Origin: Escallonia rubra
Lineage: Eukaryota > Streptophyta > Magnoliopsida > Escalloniales > Escalloniaceae
Direction: 5' to 3'
Length of the DNA: 64,000 bases
Assembly: GCA_033065855.1 (NCBI GenBank)
Contig: JAVXUO010001736.1
Span: 611,001-675,000, forward strand
Under the pieces are notes generated by a model. That model was not told where the DNA came from. It made no database searches and saw nothing but the letters and a program-made list of their open reading frames with translations. Shown piece by piece: positions 35,848 to 46,844 of the stretch (positions are counted from its first letter, which is position 1; the number at the start of each line of letters is the position of its first letter). The position numbers were made by a program, and so were the translations under genes.

Positions 35848-36320
35848 CAGTGGCAGAGGGAAGGGGGTGACACAGTGGACACGTGCCCACCTCCACCCTT
35901 CGGCATGAAGTAGTCTTGTGCCCACCTCCACCCTTCGGCATGAAGTAGTCTTTGTGATATGAGTCTTATATTAACAGTCTTGTTACTTTGAAGCCCCTGA
36001 GAACTTATGGATTTCAATAACCCTTTTGAAGCCATTATTTTTTTTTTCAGTGTACACAATTATTCCTACCACATAACAATCAACAAACTCTTAACACTTG
36101 GGTTTTAATTTCACTTTTTTCACTATAAATATATAGTAATACGTCTAATGCTTTTAGGGATACTTTATTGATTTTAATGTCTAAAGCAGATTGCAAGTAA
36201 AAAAGATAGAATGCAAAATTTATAGTAAGTTTCATCTTTATTAATTTTAAACCAAACACGTTAAAGATATCTTTAAAACTTTGGTGCCCACCTTATAAAG
36301 AATTTCTGGCTCCGCCACTG
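35848..36320. mobile_element. hAT-type MITE, 473 bp, with perfect 8-bp target duplication
   Basis: Starts CAGTGGCAGAGG and ends with the complement of CAGTGGCGGAGCC. The 8-bp sequence CCTAGCAG directly abuts both ends (35840-35847 and 36321-36328). TIRs beginning CAGTGG and an 8-bp duplication are hallmarks of the hAT superfamily (established knowledge). Too short to encode transposase. It includes an internal 36-bp direct repeat (GTGCCCACCTCCACCCTTCG) near 35889 and 35920. Confidence 0.88.
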
Positions 36321-36328
36321 CCTAGCAG

Positions 36329-37245
36329 CCCAAACCTGCCATGCCCCGTAATCTAGTTCGCCTCGATTGCTCTTTGTAAAAGTATGTAAAACACAACTCG
36401 GAATGCAAAAGAGGCTATCAAATTCGAAGCATGATTGTTGAAAGTCAATAATCTCTCCCTAAAATTGAACCAACCAATTCTACCATGTCTCACATAAATA
36501 GTGCTAATTTGAAGTAAGTCAGCTCAATTTGGACACAAGATCATCATTTCCTCTTATTTAACAAAAGTACAAACAAAGGTCTAGTATTGTTTTAACTGTC
36601 ATAGTATGTATCAAACATAAATGGATTGATCAAGTTGGTTTTCGAGCCAAAACTAATTTTTGTTGCCCATTTTTTAAGTATCGAGAAAATTTGGTTATTC
36701 TAATTTTTTAACGGATAAAAAAAAGTAAGTTTCTAGTATAGATCATGCTGCTAAAATACTGCTTTCTGAATTATTTAAGCTAGCAATACTCCAATAGTTC
36801 CTTCGAGGTGTAAGATGAGCATGGTTAACTTCACGGTTACTAATTCGCTTATGTTGATCTGCGTGAAATGGGTAACCTTATGACACTCTTCAATTAGCTA
36901 ATAACACTCCTTGTACTACTGTTAATTCATTCACGTGATATGCATCAAAGCATAAGTGCCAATATTAGGTGAAATGAAAATGCCAATAGGGCCATCCAAT
37001 GTGTTATTCCATTCACTATGGATCAATTTTAGAATCACAGATTGAAGCTAGCTTCCCTCCAATGGCAAATAACCTTTTAATTGTTTCGACCACCCTAACA
37101 ACACGGAGATCTTCAAGCAAGGAATATGTGCTATGCCTTTGCATGGTACTTATCCATCTCAAATACTTTGTATTTCCCTAACAACTTCCCCCATTCGCTC
37201 TATCCTGCAAACTCATTAACCAGGATCACACAAAAGGCTGCAAAC
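36329..37245. other. Upstream region of the first RTM2-like gene
   Basis: No ORF of interest. The last about 200 bp before the ATG at 37246 should contain the promoter and 5' UTR, but no clear TATA box could be assigned. Confidence 0.4.
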
Positions 37246-38793
37246 ATGGAACTTGGAATGGAGCGTAAGCTCACCAAAGTGCTTGATGATGTTGCCTGTG
37301 CCGACCTGATGATTGCCAAAGATAGAGCAGGCCCTCTTTTCTTGTCTACAGAAACTGAAGCCATGTTCATCCTCACTGCCCATCTCAAAGGTTTTCCTCT
37401 CTCCTAATGTGTGTTTGATGTGTACGTATACGCAAGCAGATACGGATCAAGCGTTAGCGTAGTCCTAATTATCTCTCAACGTACTTGTGGCTGCACACGT
37501 CAGCAAAAATTTGTGGCACAACCCTTCAAAGCACTCGCGAGAGTTTACGGGGTGGAGCGAAATTCATACACTCCGTAGCTAAATTAGGCTCTTTTGAGAG
37601 CTTTGCAAGTTAGGGAATTGAACTGGCAATTTAGCCCAATCCTACGTACACAAGATTATTTTCCGTTTGACTGCACATGAATGCTTTTTGTCTAATTGTT
37701 TCTTTCTAATGCATAAAGGTTAAAAATTGCAGGCTATAAAAAAGGAAACATAAGGATTGAAATAAATGAGGATGGGACTAGAATTGCAATAAGTGGCGAA
37801 AAGCAGGTTCGGGAGACGGTGATAGTGAAATGGAGACTGTACAAGAAAGAGGTGGAAATGGAGAGTTTCAGAAAGGCTTTTAAAATTCCTGAAGGGGTTG
37901 TTTTGGACAAAATAAAGGCGAAATATGGAGAAGATGAGTCGAAACTGACAGTTTCAATGCCAAAGTTGGTGAAAGGGATTACTGGGGTAAGAATTGAGGA
38001 AGTCCAAGCAGAAGAGGTTTCTAAAGCGCGTTCTGAATCCCTGGATATTGTTGCTGATGAGGTTAATGGATTGCAGCAAGAAGAATATAGAGAACGGAAG
38101 ACTAATGCCGCCCAAGAAGTTGATGAAAGTACAGAGAGGTTGCCAGAAGCACATCAAACTAGACAAGGAGAACTTGTTGAAGCAATGCAAGGTAAAGAGC
38201 TTCATGATTTGGGAAGACAGGCAAAGGAAGAAACTCAAGAAGAAGAAATTGCAGCACAGAAGTATCGATTGAAAGAACAGGAAATTCTTGAAAAGGGTGT
38301 TGAATCGCCAATGAGTGGACCCAATCACCAAATGAATCAAGAACATAGGCCACCTGGGGGATTCCCTCGAGTAGAAAGTGAGATGGAAGTGCAAGAATAT
38401 AAACAAGAGAAAACTAGCTATGGTATTCAAGAAGAAGAACCTGTATACAAAAAGCCATTTGATCAAGCTGAAAATTTACGCCTTAAAAATGCCACAGACG
38501 AAGGTCAAGAAGAAAAAACTGCAGAAACAGCTATCCAAGAAGAACGAAAGGAAGAAGAAAAAGCGAGTGCTGAAAGTCAATCATCTCTGGGAACAGCGCA
38601 AGAAAAGAGCTTCAGTGATCGATCAACACAGACGGAGAAGCCTCCTCCGAGAAAGCCCAAGTGCTGTGCTCCTTTGTTAGCAGGATCAGCCTTATTTGTC
38701 TCCATAATAGTGTTTGCCATTCACTTTATCACATCTAAAAACCAACCAAGCAAAACGAACAATAGAGTTGAAAACTTACAAGGCAAGGAATAA
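37246..38793 (+). CDS. HSP20/RTM2-like protein with C-terminal membrane anchor, copy 1
   Basis: Two exons: 37246-37390 and 37733-38793, joined by GT/AG in phase 1, giving 401 residues. The N-terminal third is an alpha-crystallin-like domain (ILTAHLKGYKKGNIRIEI, then GTRIAISGEK, a variable arm, and ESKLTVSMPKL). The middle (about 120-350) is highly charged, rich in Glu, Lys and Gln and probably coiled-coil. The C-terminus (about 361-381, APLLAGSALFVSIIVFAIHF) is a single membrane helix with a short basic tail. This architecture is that of RESTRICTED TEV MOVEMENT 2 and its relatives: sHSP-like proteins anchored to membranes and, for Arabidopsis RTM2, linked to phloem and restricted long-distance potyvirus movement. 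A defence role here is only inferred. The tandem neighbour at 39758 has the same structure. Confidence 0.88.
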
Positions 38794-39452
38794 GAGGTAG
38801 TGCAGTTTCTTATCTTCATTCCACTGTTATTGATGAACAGAGAGTGCAGTATATTGCAATGGCAGTTATTCGATTGGACAAAGGCGACACATCTGTATAC
38901 AAAAATTTGTTCATAATGGATTGGTGAATTTGGAAGTATCATACGCCGCAGTTGGACGTTTCTCCTCTGAAATTCTACCTTTACTGGTGTAATTCACTTG
39001 CATTAAGCAAGAAATGAACCACAAACACCACCTATTGCTTATTTCTATCCTTGTTAGCTAAAAAAATGGGAGAATACAAGCATAAGCAAAGGGGAATCAT
39101 GTCAAGCAGGTGCTGAAATTCTTGGCCTTGTAAGTCAGAGAAACATAATGTTACTAAATTGAATGAAAATGCATTATGTTTCTTGTTTATCTCTCTTGTT
39201 CTACTTCGGATGATGAATCCTAGATAAACATTCCGCGAAAATTGTGAATTGGGTTATCAAATGAAGGTACAACAAACAAGCCCTATAAGTTAAAATATCT
39301 CTAAGAGCAGCTCTGAGCTGAACTACCAATTTCTAACCGAGTTAATCATCTACAGAGGTTTCATTTTTGTGAATCCACACCCTAATATGCTTTTTCACAC
39401 CCTCCGTTGATGCTGAAAAAAATTATGGTGCGTCGTTTAGTGAAAATAGCTG

Positions 39453-39480
39453 CCCCCCCCCCCCCCACACACACACACAC
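39453..39480. repeat. (C)n(AC)n microsatellite
   Basis: A run of C (39453-39466) followed by about seven AC repeats, in the spacer between the two RTM2-like genes. Confidence 0.9.
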
Positions 39481-39710
39481 TCACACCCCCGCGCCCCCTT
39501 TTGTTACGTACCGTACATCGCAATGAGGTACGGATTGTGAAACTAACTCTACCTTCTCTCTTGTAAGGCTCCATTCCAACTTTTTCATGCATTACCTTTG
39601 GCTTTGGGTAATGGCAGCATAGAGATAGCTTCCCGCCATGGCAAACATTCAGCTGTTTTAAGATACCTTGACTTGAAGCAATGAATATATTCTTTACTCG
39701 CATACGCACC

Positions 39711-39716
39711 TATATA
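39711..39716 (+). promoter_or_regulatory. Putative TATA box of RTM2-like copy 2
   Basis: CTATATAC lies about 45 bp upstream of the ATG at 39758. The position would give a short 5' UTR. No experimental support; other TATA-like strings exist in this AT-rich spacer. Confidence 0.35.
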
Positions 39717-39757
39717 CGAACTCAGTGTTACTCTTTCATTGAACAGAAGACAGAAAA

Positions 39758-40682
39758 ATGGAAGTTGAATTGGGTTTTAAGCTTACAAAGTTCATAGATG
39801 ATCTTGCATATGCTGATATTCTGATTGCCAAAAACAGAATATGTCCAATTTTCTTGTATAGAGAAACGGACACCATGTTCATCCTCACCTGCCATCTCGA
39901 AGGTTCTTTCTATTTCTCTCTCGTGTGATTCTACTTTTTACACCTTCCATTTCTTTCAAGTGATTGAAGTTTATATATATGTAGGTTATAGAGGAAAGAA
40001 CATACAAATTGAGATAAAGGAAGATGGGACCAGGATTGAGATAAGAGCTGAAAAGGCAATGCAGGAGATGATGACAGAGGATTGGCAAGTGTATAAGATT
40101 CAGGTAAGGGGATTTCGAAAGACCTACAAAATCCCTGATGGGTTTGTCTTGGAGAAAATCAAGGCAAAGTTTAATGAAGACGAATTGAACTTGACAATTC
40201 TAATGCCAAAGTTGATACGAGGAACTAGCGTTCGAATTGAGGAAATGAGAGAAGAAGAGTCCTCGATAAAGAGTTCTGAATCTTTGCAAATTGTTGTCGT
40301 AGAAGTTAGTGGAAGAGAGACTGAAGACGTCGAAAAAGTTCAAGAACCTGAGCAGCCCGACGTACAGTTCCCAGCAGAATTTCAAGCTAAACTTAGAGAA
40401 GACATAGGAAAACTTGGCCCCGAGGAAAGGAAACATGACAAGAGATCTCTTCAAGCTGAAACTTCGCAGCTGAAACATCCTGCTGGCGAAGACATTCAAG
40501 GAGACCCGAGTGTTGATGCTGAATCAGGTTCAACAACAAAGAAGGAGAAGAACCTACCACCTTCGAGAAAAGCTGAAATAAGTACGCCTATATTAGCGGG
40601 ATCAGGCTTACTAGTCTCACTGATTGTGTTTGTAATAACCTGGATAAAAACGCAAAACCAACCAAAGAAAAAGGAACAGTAG
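39758..40682 (+). CDS. HSP20/RTM2-like protein with C-terminal membrane anchor, copy 2
   Basis: Exons 39758-39902 and 39985-40682, phase-1 GT/AG intron of 82 bp, 280 residues. Same order as copy 1: short N-terminus, alpha-crystallin-like domain (FILTCHLEGYRGKNIQIEI, then GTRIEIRAEK, a variable arm, and ELNLTILMPKL), a charged linker that is shorter than in copy 1, and a terminal membrane helix (about 250-270, ILAGSGLLVSLIVFVITW) with a Lys-rich tail. Exon 1 is exactly 145 bp in both genes and splits the same Gly codon, so they are tandem duplicates. The start is the ATG that gives the conserved MEVELGFKLTK opening, like MELGMERKLTK in copy 1. A membrane-anchored small heat-shock-like protein is the likely product; substrate and partner are unknown. 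Confidence 0.88.
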
Positions 40683-41380
40683 AGCTAAACTTCAGGGAGT
40701 AACTTGTATGGCCTAGTGTTTCAACTTTCTTTCTTCATTTTGTACATCACCTGATCAAATGGCAATTGCTGGTGCACCGTGGGAAAAGGTAAATGTTGCG
40801 TTTCTCTCTCTAGTGGAATGTTTTGAAGCAGTTGATTATGCTATGAAATTACTGTAGGACAATAGGCAGGAAGCATCTGTACCAAAAAAAATATGCAGGA
40901 AGCATCGAAGAATCCCCTGCCGGTTCAGTGGCAAAAACATACATACGCTGCTAAAACTTGTATTCGTTTGCTAAAGACGTCCAACCCTAGCAACATGCCA
41001 GAGGTACAGAGGCTAGACAAGTCACAAGAGAGGTCGGTGAAATAACTTTACTAGTAACGCCTTGGCGAGACAAGAGTAGAGGCTCTTTGCCCTCTTACAT
41101 TATAGCCCCTTCACTATCAATGGGAAGTCGATACTCCAAATCAATATCAATATCAATATATAAAAGACGAGTTCGTATATGAAATTCTCAGCTCTCTGGT
41201 GAAGTCTAAGCTTGTCTTGAATTTAGACATATAATCTTTTGACTTATGAACTTCTAGTGCACTTATTATACCTTGAATTTGAACTTTTAATGTCAACTTT
41301 CTACTATTGTTAGAGCTAATAGAACTTTTAATTCATTTATTTTACCTTGAAACTTGACTTCTAATCTGAACTTATTATTA

Positions 41381-41409
41381 CTAGCCCAGTAACTCGAGTT
41401 AAGCTCGAG
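41381..41409 (-). mobile_element. Helitron-type 3' terminus
   Basis: Minus strand: hairpin CTCGAG-CTTAA-CTCGAG (41393-41409), 8-nt spacer, then CTAG (41381-41384) followed by T. The partner 5' end was not identified. Confidence 0.5.
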
Positions 41410-42139
41410 CCAGTTTATGAAATACCGTATATTATACAGTTTTAAAAAGTATCTGGTGTGTTTCACATGCCGTAAAACAAAAGGACATTAACATTATAAA
41501 AAAATATAATTTGATTATAAAGAATAACCTTAATACCTAATTTAATTATGACTACCTTAAGTAAAATATCAAAAATTTAACTCACTTGCGTTACTCCTAA
41601 CTTTCGAGTATTAAATAACATTATTTGTTTGATTATGATCCATGCAGTTATTATGAGATGTTTGTATATACATGTGTTTACCAGTAACTTCATTATATTG
41701 TAAGTTGATAGACAAAGAATAAATAGCGACACAGTGAAGCCGCTAGATACTTAACTTCTTTATGCTTTTGCTTATAATTGCTAGGTAAGTATTTCAAATG
41801 AATATTGTCTTAACACTTTGAGTAGTAGACAATCATCCTGATGCCATATAATGTTTAATAGCAAATATAATTATTGTTGTAATTAAGAAATAGTGGGACT
41901 ATTACGCATCCTTTTTGAATTGTAAATGTTATATAAGATTTTAATTCTTTAACTTTAGAGAGTTTTTAAAGTGTTACATATATTTTTGAGGTTATTATAA
42001 CGGTCAAGTAGAAATAAAAAAGGAATAAAGTTGTATTTTAAATTTAACAGGACATATATATACACATTATTACTTTCAAGATAAGTTATTACCTTTTGCA
42101 AAAATAAATTTAACAAAATAACCACATAGTATTCAATAC

Positions 42140-42143
<4 letters not shown>

Positions 42144-42187
<44 letters not shown>
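42144..42187. repeat. (TA)n microsatellite
   Basis: About 21 TA repeats directly next to the MULE insertion at 42204. Confidence 0.95.
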
Positions 42188-42189
<2 letters not shown>

Positions 42190-42203
42190 TGATTTTTTTA
42201 ATT

Positions 42204-43501
42204 GGGCTAATTACACCTATATCCCTGAGGTTTAGGGGTAATTACACTCATGTCCACAAAGTTTCAAAATGTAACATACGTGACCAAAAACGTTAAACAA
42301 AGTATCACTTTTATCCAACCGTCAGTATTCCGTCCAAAAAGTGTAATTTTCGTCAATACGTATTTTGAAAATGGCAATACTACCCCTTGTACTGTATATA
42401 TTTAAAAATATTTGTTTATTATTATATATGATTTATTTATCAGTTTTAGTTTTAGGATATTCTTGAAATCCTAATTTGCAAATTAGGATATTCTTGAAAC
42501 CCTAATTTGTAAATTAGGATTTTCTTGAAACCCTAATTTGTAAATTAGGATTTAATTGAAAGCTAATTTACAAATTAGGATTTTTTTGAAACCCTAATTT
42601 GCAAATTAGGGTTTCAAAAAAACCCTAATTTTTAAATTAGCTTTCAATTTTTTTTAAGGAAACCCTAATTTTCATCCCTTCCAACCCCTAACCCTAATTT
42701 TCATCCCTTCTAACCCTAATTCAATCCATGCCGCCGCCGCCCCTTCCCCCAAATCCACGCCGCCGCCCCCTTCCCCAAATCCACGCCGCCGTCGCCCCCT
42801 CCCCTAAGACCCACGCCGACGTCCACCCCTCCCCCTTATCTGCGCGGTGGGAGATCTTGCTGCCGGAAGATTCACCGGTGGGAGTTTCAGTTCCCGAAGT
42901 AGTTGTAGAAGCCCCTCCCTTTATCCCACCGCAGCGGCAGCCCCTCCGTCATCCCGATGTACTGCCACCGTCCCCACTCCCTCCCTTCCCAAGCCACCGC
43001 GACCCCTGTCTACCTCGACGCCACCATCGATCCACGGCCGCCCCAAGCCACCGCGACCCCCGTCTTTCCAAGATCTCAACGGCGGTCGTGTCGGAGGCGG
43101 TGCGACGGAGCAGATCCAACGACGATTGGGTAGCTTAGGGCGAGGCTGAGGTGCTTCCGTCTCACGAGGTGGTGGTGGCGGTGAGGCAGTCGCCGACGAA
43201 AGGGTGCTGCAGGAAGTTTTGAGACAAAAATGGGGTTGGGGGCGCCAGCGCGGGGGCTGGGGGGGGAGGAGAGTAATGGTATTAAAAATAAGATGAAGAG
43301 TATTGGAATTAATGGAAGAAAATGAAATAATGGCATTGGAAAAAAATAAGGTTCTAACTCAGGGGCAATACAGTCTTTTCATTAAAACCGTTAAGATTTT
43401 TAGGGTTCCGTTTGTCGATGGACATAAGTGTTACATTTTGAAACTTTGTGGACATGAGTGTAATTACCCCCAAACCTCAGGGACATAGGTGTAATTAGCC
43501 C
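42204..43501. mobile_element. Non-autonomous MULE copy A, 1298 bp, perfect 9-bp TSD
   Basis: Ends are GGGCTAATTACACC at 42204 and its complement ending at 43501. The 9-mer TTTTTAATT flanks both sides (42195-42203 and 43502-43510), diagnostic of Mutator-type insertion. The left subterminal part (42463-42660) holds about five 31-bp units with a CCTAATTT-CAAATTAGG palindrome. The interior 42720-43260 is GC-rich and encodes only a Pro/Arg-rich open frame (42728-43138) with no recognisable domain. The same family occurs in inverse orientation at 45347-46835. Confidence 0.93.
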
Positions 43502-43510
43502 TTTTTAATT

Positions 43511-44252
43511 CTTCTAAGATTCTAGTAATGAGGACATTCGATTGATGGAGATGATGTATATTTATTTTGGACTGTTGAAATTATTTTTCACATGATCTAT
43601 AACTACTATTTATCGTCAAGTTCTAGTTCTTATATCTACTAAATACATTAATGATTTTTCTCATGAAATATACTTATTTTAGCACAACAATAATATAACA
43701 TTTATATACCAAAATATGTCAAGTTATACCTATAAAAAGAATAACAAATATCATTAGATTAGGCTAATATTATAGGGCAAGCATAACTGCTTGTTATTGA
43801 ATTCGCATAATAATCACCATTCATAGTAATAATTAATTTCATTATAATCAGAATTTAGTTTTGACATGTATAACTTGTCTAAGATTTAATAATTAGTCAG
43901 TCTTATTTTTCATAAAAAATTAATTAAGCATAAAAAAACTTATTGATCCTTAGGGCCCTATGTAAAAGCAAACTGATTTACCGTTAGTTTTGTAGAATTA
44001 CATGGATACATTTTTGCATCTTATAGGTTTTATATATTCATGCATATAGTAATTAAGAATTATTTGAGTTAATTGTACCATTTCTTTTTCTATTCAATAT
44101 GTGATTTCTTTTCAAAATCTCATATATGCGATATAGCCACTTTGTTGGTTGTGTGGTAAGATCAAAGCAATAAATTTCCCAATAACTTTATTATTAAAAT
44201 TGTATATTGTATTGATAATGTTTTAATGATTATTTATGTGTGTGTATGTATA

Positions 44253-44318
<66 letters not shown>

Positions 44319-45337
44319 GCACTTATATTAAGTTTCATATATTTTTTTGCTTCTAAATCTCATATGTTATTTTTTTATTTCTAGATACATAATTTTTTAT
44401 CTTCGCACGAGAAAGTTAGTTTAAGGAGATTATCATCAAAATTAAGTCTTAATAAATTAGTATATTTAGAGTTTGAGAATAGTTTTCAGATCATATGAGC
44501 TTTCCTAACATAGCCCTCGTACAGTTTCTGCAAACTTAAATTAACTTAAAAATAGGAATCACATCCAAGATAATATTTGCATATGTTTACATACACTAAC
44601 ATGTTTAGTATATATCTATAAATTCTTTTCAATTTTTCAAGTTATAAGAAGATATGTACAACTCCTGTATAGCGACAATTAATTTCATTAAATATTTTAG
44701 CAATTTTTATTAATAGTGCCAAAAAGGTGATGCTAAAAATAGTCGCTAAAAGTGTTAGCAAAAATATCGCTAACTATATCTAGCGATTATTAGTTATCGT
44801 TATTATAGAGATTATAGTTATCTTCAGACAACTAAAGTAGTAGCAAAAAAATTATTATTAGCACTTAACTACACACACACACACACACACATATATGGTA
44901 GGTAGAGTTTTAGAATGTTTAGAATAATTTTTTTTATTATAAGAGGTTTACAAATATAAAGATAAGGACATCATCTAAGATAATATTAAAAACAAATTAG
45001 TGATATTTTCATGTTTAATATGATGGTGTGCCGCACAAAGAAATTATCGCTGAATTTTTATTTCGATTCTCGCTTGCTTATTACATCACTAGAGGGGAGG
45101 CGGGATGTTATATTAATTCACACAACACTTATTGCTAATAGTTATAAACGACTTATAGTCAAAATTAAGCTCTAATACTTATAATTTGTCTAAGATTTTT
45201 AATTATTCTCATTATTCATGTAAAGTTTACTAAATAGATAAATTAGAGTCTTTTTATCGATCGTTAGGACCTTATAAAAAAATAATTTTGGACTATATTC
45301 GTTACCATTTGTTTATATATAGATATATTGCACATAT
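43511..45337. other. AT-rich spacer between MULE copies A and B
   Basis: No ORF. Contains a compound (TG)n(TA)n tract (44236-44316) and an (AC)n tract (44872-44890). Near 44665-44850 there is a run of short CGCTAA/GCGA-type motifs with mutual inverted similarity (AGCGACAATTAA, AGTCGCTAAAAG, AGCGATTATTAG). Confidence 0.5.
44236..44316. repeat. Compound (TG)n(TA)n microsatellite
   Basis: Interrupted TG repeats followed by about 23 TA repeats. Confidence 0.95.
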
Positions 45338-45346
45338 AATTTTTTT

Positions 45347-46835
45347 GGGCTAATTACACATGTCCCTGAGGTTTGGGGGTAATTACACTCAAGGACACAA
45401 AGTTTTAAAATGTAACACTTATGTCCATCGACAAACGGAACCCTAAAAATCTTAACGGTTTTAATGAAAAGACTGTATTGCCCCTGAGTTAGAACCTTAT
45501 TTTTTTTTAATGCCATTACTTCATTAAACAAAAGACTTTATTTCATCTTTACTTACTCTTAACCCCCCCCCCCCAACCCCCACCCCCCCTCATCTGCATC
45601 CCCCTTCCCCGTCACCCACCCACCCCTGCCTCCCCCCTTTCCCGTCACCCACCCACCCATTCTTCTACCCCTTCCCCGGCCCCGCACCCCACCTGCCTCC
45701 CCCTTCCCCGTCACCCACCAGCCCCTTCTTCCTCCCCTTCCCCGGCGCCGCACCCCATCTGTCTCCCCCTTCCCGGCCCCGTCACCCACCAGCCCCTTCT
45801 TCCTCCCCTTCCCCGACGCCGCACCCCATCTGCCTCCCCCTTCCCCGTCACCCACCAGCCCCTTCTTCCTCCCCTTCCACGGCGCCGCACCCCATCTGCC
45901 TCCCCCTTCCTCGTCACCCCGTCAACGCCTACCTCCCCCTTCCCCGTCACCGCCCACCCCGGATCAGCAACTGCTGAAACTTCACTGCGCCGGCTGAAGG
46001 TGGAGATCTGTCATGGCGGCGACGATGTGGGGCTGAGGGAAGGGCAGCGACGACGTGGGTTTGGGGAAGGGAGGGGGGCTTGGGTTACTAGCGACATGGG
46101 TCGAGGGAGGGAGCTAGGGCTGCCGGCGGCAAGATTCCAGATGTGGATAAACCCTAATTTCAAAATTAGGGTTCTGAAACCCTAATTTTAAGGTTTCAAA
46201 ACCCTAACTTTTAAATTAGGGTTGATTTTGAAACCCTAATTAAATCATTTGGACATTTGAAAGCTTAATTTGCAAATTTTAAAAGCTTAATTTACAAATT
46301 AGTAAATTAGGGTGGACGGGGGGTGGGTGGACGGGGGGTGGGTGGCGGCGACGGGGTGGTAGGGAGAGAGAACATAGAACATAAAACCCTAATTTGCAAA
46401 TTAGGGTTTCAAAAAATCCTAATTTGTAAATTAGGGTTTTAAGAAAATCCTAATTTGCAAATTAGGGTTTCAGGAAAATCCTAATTTGCAAATTAGGGTT
46501 TCAAGAATATCCTAATTTACAAATTAGGGTTTTAAGAATATCCTAATTTGCAAATTAGGGTTTCAAGAATATCCTAAAACTAAAACTAATAAATAAATCA
46601 TATATAATAATAAACAAATATTTTTAAATAGATACAGTACAAGGGGTAGTATCGTCATTTTAAAAATACATATTGATGACATCATACAAAAAGTATAATT
46701 TTTGGATGGAACCCTAACGGATGGACACGGCTGATACATTTTAAAAGTGTTTGGTCACGGAATGTTATATTTTGAAACTCGTTGTCCTTGACTGTAATTA
46801 TACCCTAACCTCAGGGATATAAGTGTAATTCGCCC
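45347..46835. mobile_element. Non-autonomous MULE copy B, 1489 bp, perfect 9-bp TSD, inverted relative to A
   Basis: The left end GGGCTAATTACAC at 45347 corresponds to the right end of copy A, and the right end at 46835 to the left end of A. The flanks AATTTTTTT at 45338-45346 and 46836-46844 are a perfect 9-bp duplication. Shared blocks include the complement of TTAAGATTTTTAGGGTTCCG and ACTACCCCTTGTACTGTAT. Subterminal 31-bp palindromic units fill 46380-46580. The GC-rich interior (45556-45950) differs from that of A and is a separate 66-bp tandem array. Confidence 0.93.
45600..45930. repeat. C-rich tandem repeat, about 66 bp unit, inside MULE B
   Basis: The phrase TCACCCACCAGCCCCTTCTT recurs at 45711, 45782 and 45848, with a relative near 45914 and degenerate copies near 45612 and 45645. 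The + strand is almost pure pyrimidine in places. Open frames on the minus strand are Gly/Arg repeats produced by this array. Confidence 0.85.
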
Positions 46836-46844
46836 AATTTTTTT

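Larger units (their letters stand above)
40700..42195. other. Intergenic AT-rich DNA with Helitron-like ends
   Basis: No gene. A plus-strand Helitron-like 5' motif (TCAATATCAATATATAAAAG, then ACGAG, near 41147-41171) and a minus-strand Helitron-like 3' end (41381-41409) lie close together. The stretch ends in a (TA)n tract. Confidence 0.4.

Noticed and set aside
39825-39984. Start of RTM2-like copy 2 at 39825 with read-through
   Set aside because: That frame reads through the 82-bp intron. The ATG at 39758 and a GT/AG splice restore the domain shared with copy 1.
42728-43138. Pro/Arg-rich ORF as a gene
   Set aside because: Low-complexity cargo within a non-autonomous MULE, overlapping open frames on both strands, no domain.
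42463-46580. Interstitial telomeric repeats
   Set aside because: AAACCCTAA motifs occur, but the repeating unit is 31 bp and palindromic, not the 7-bp plant telomere repeat.
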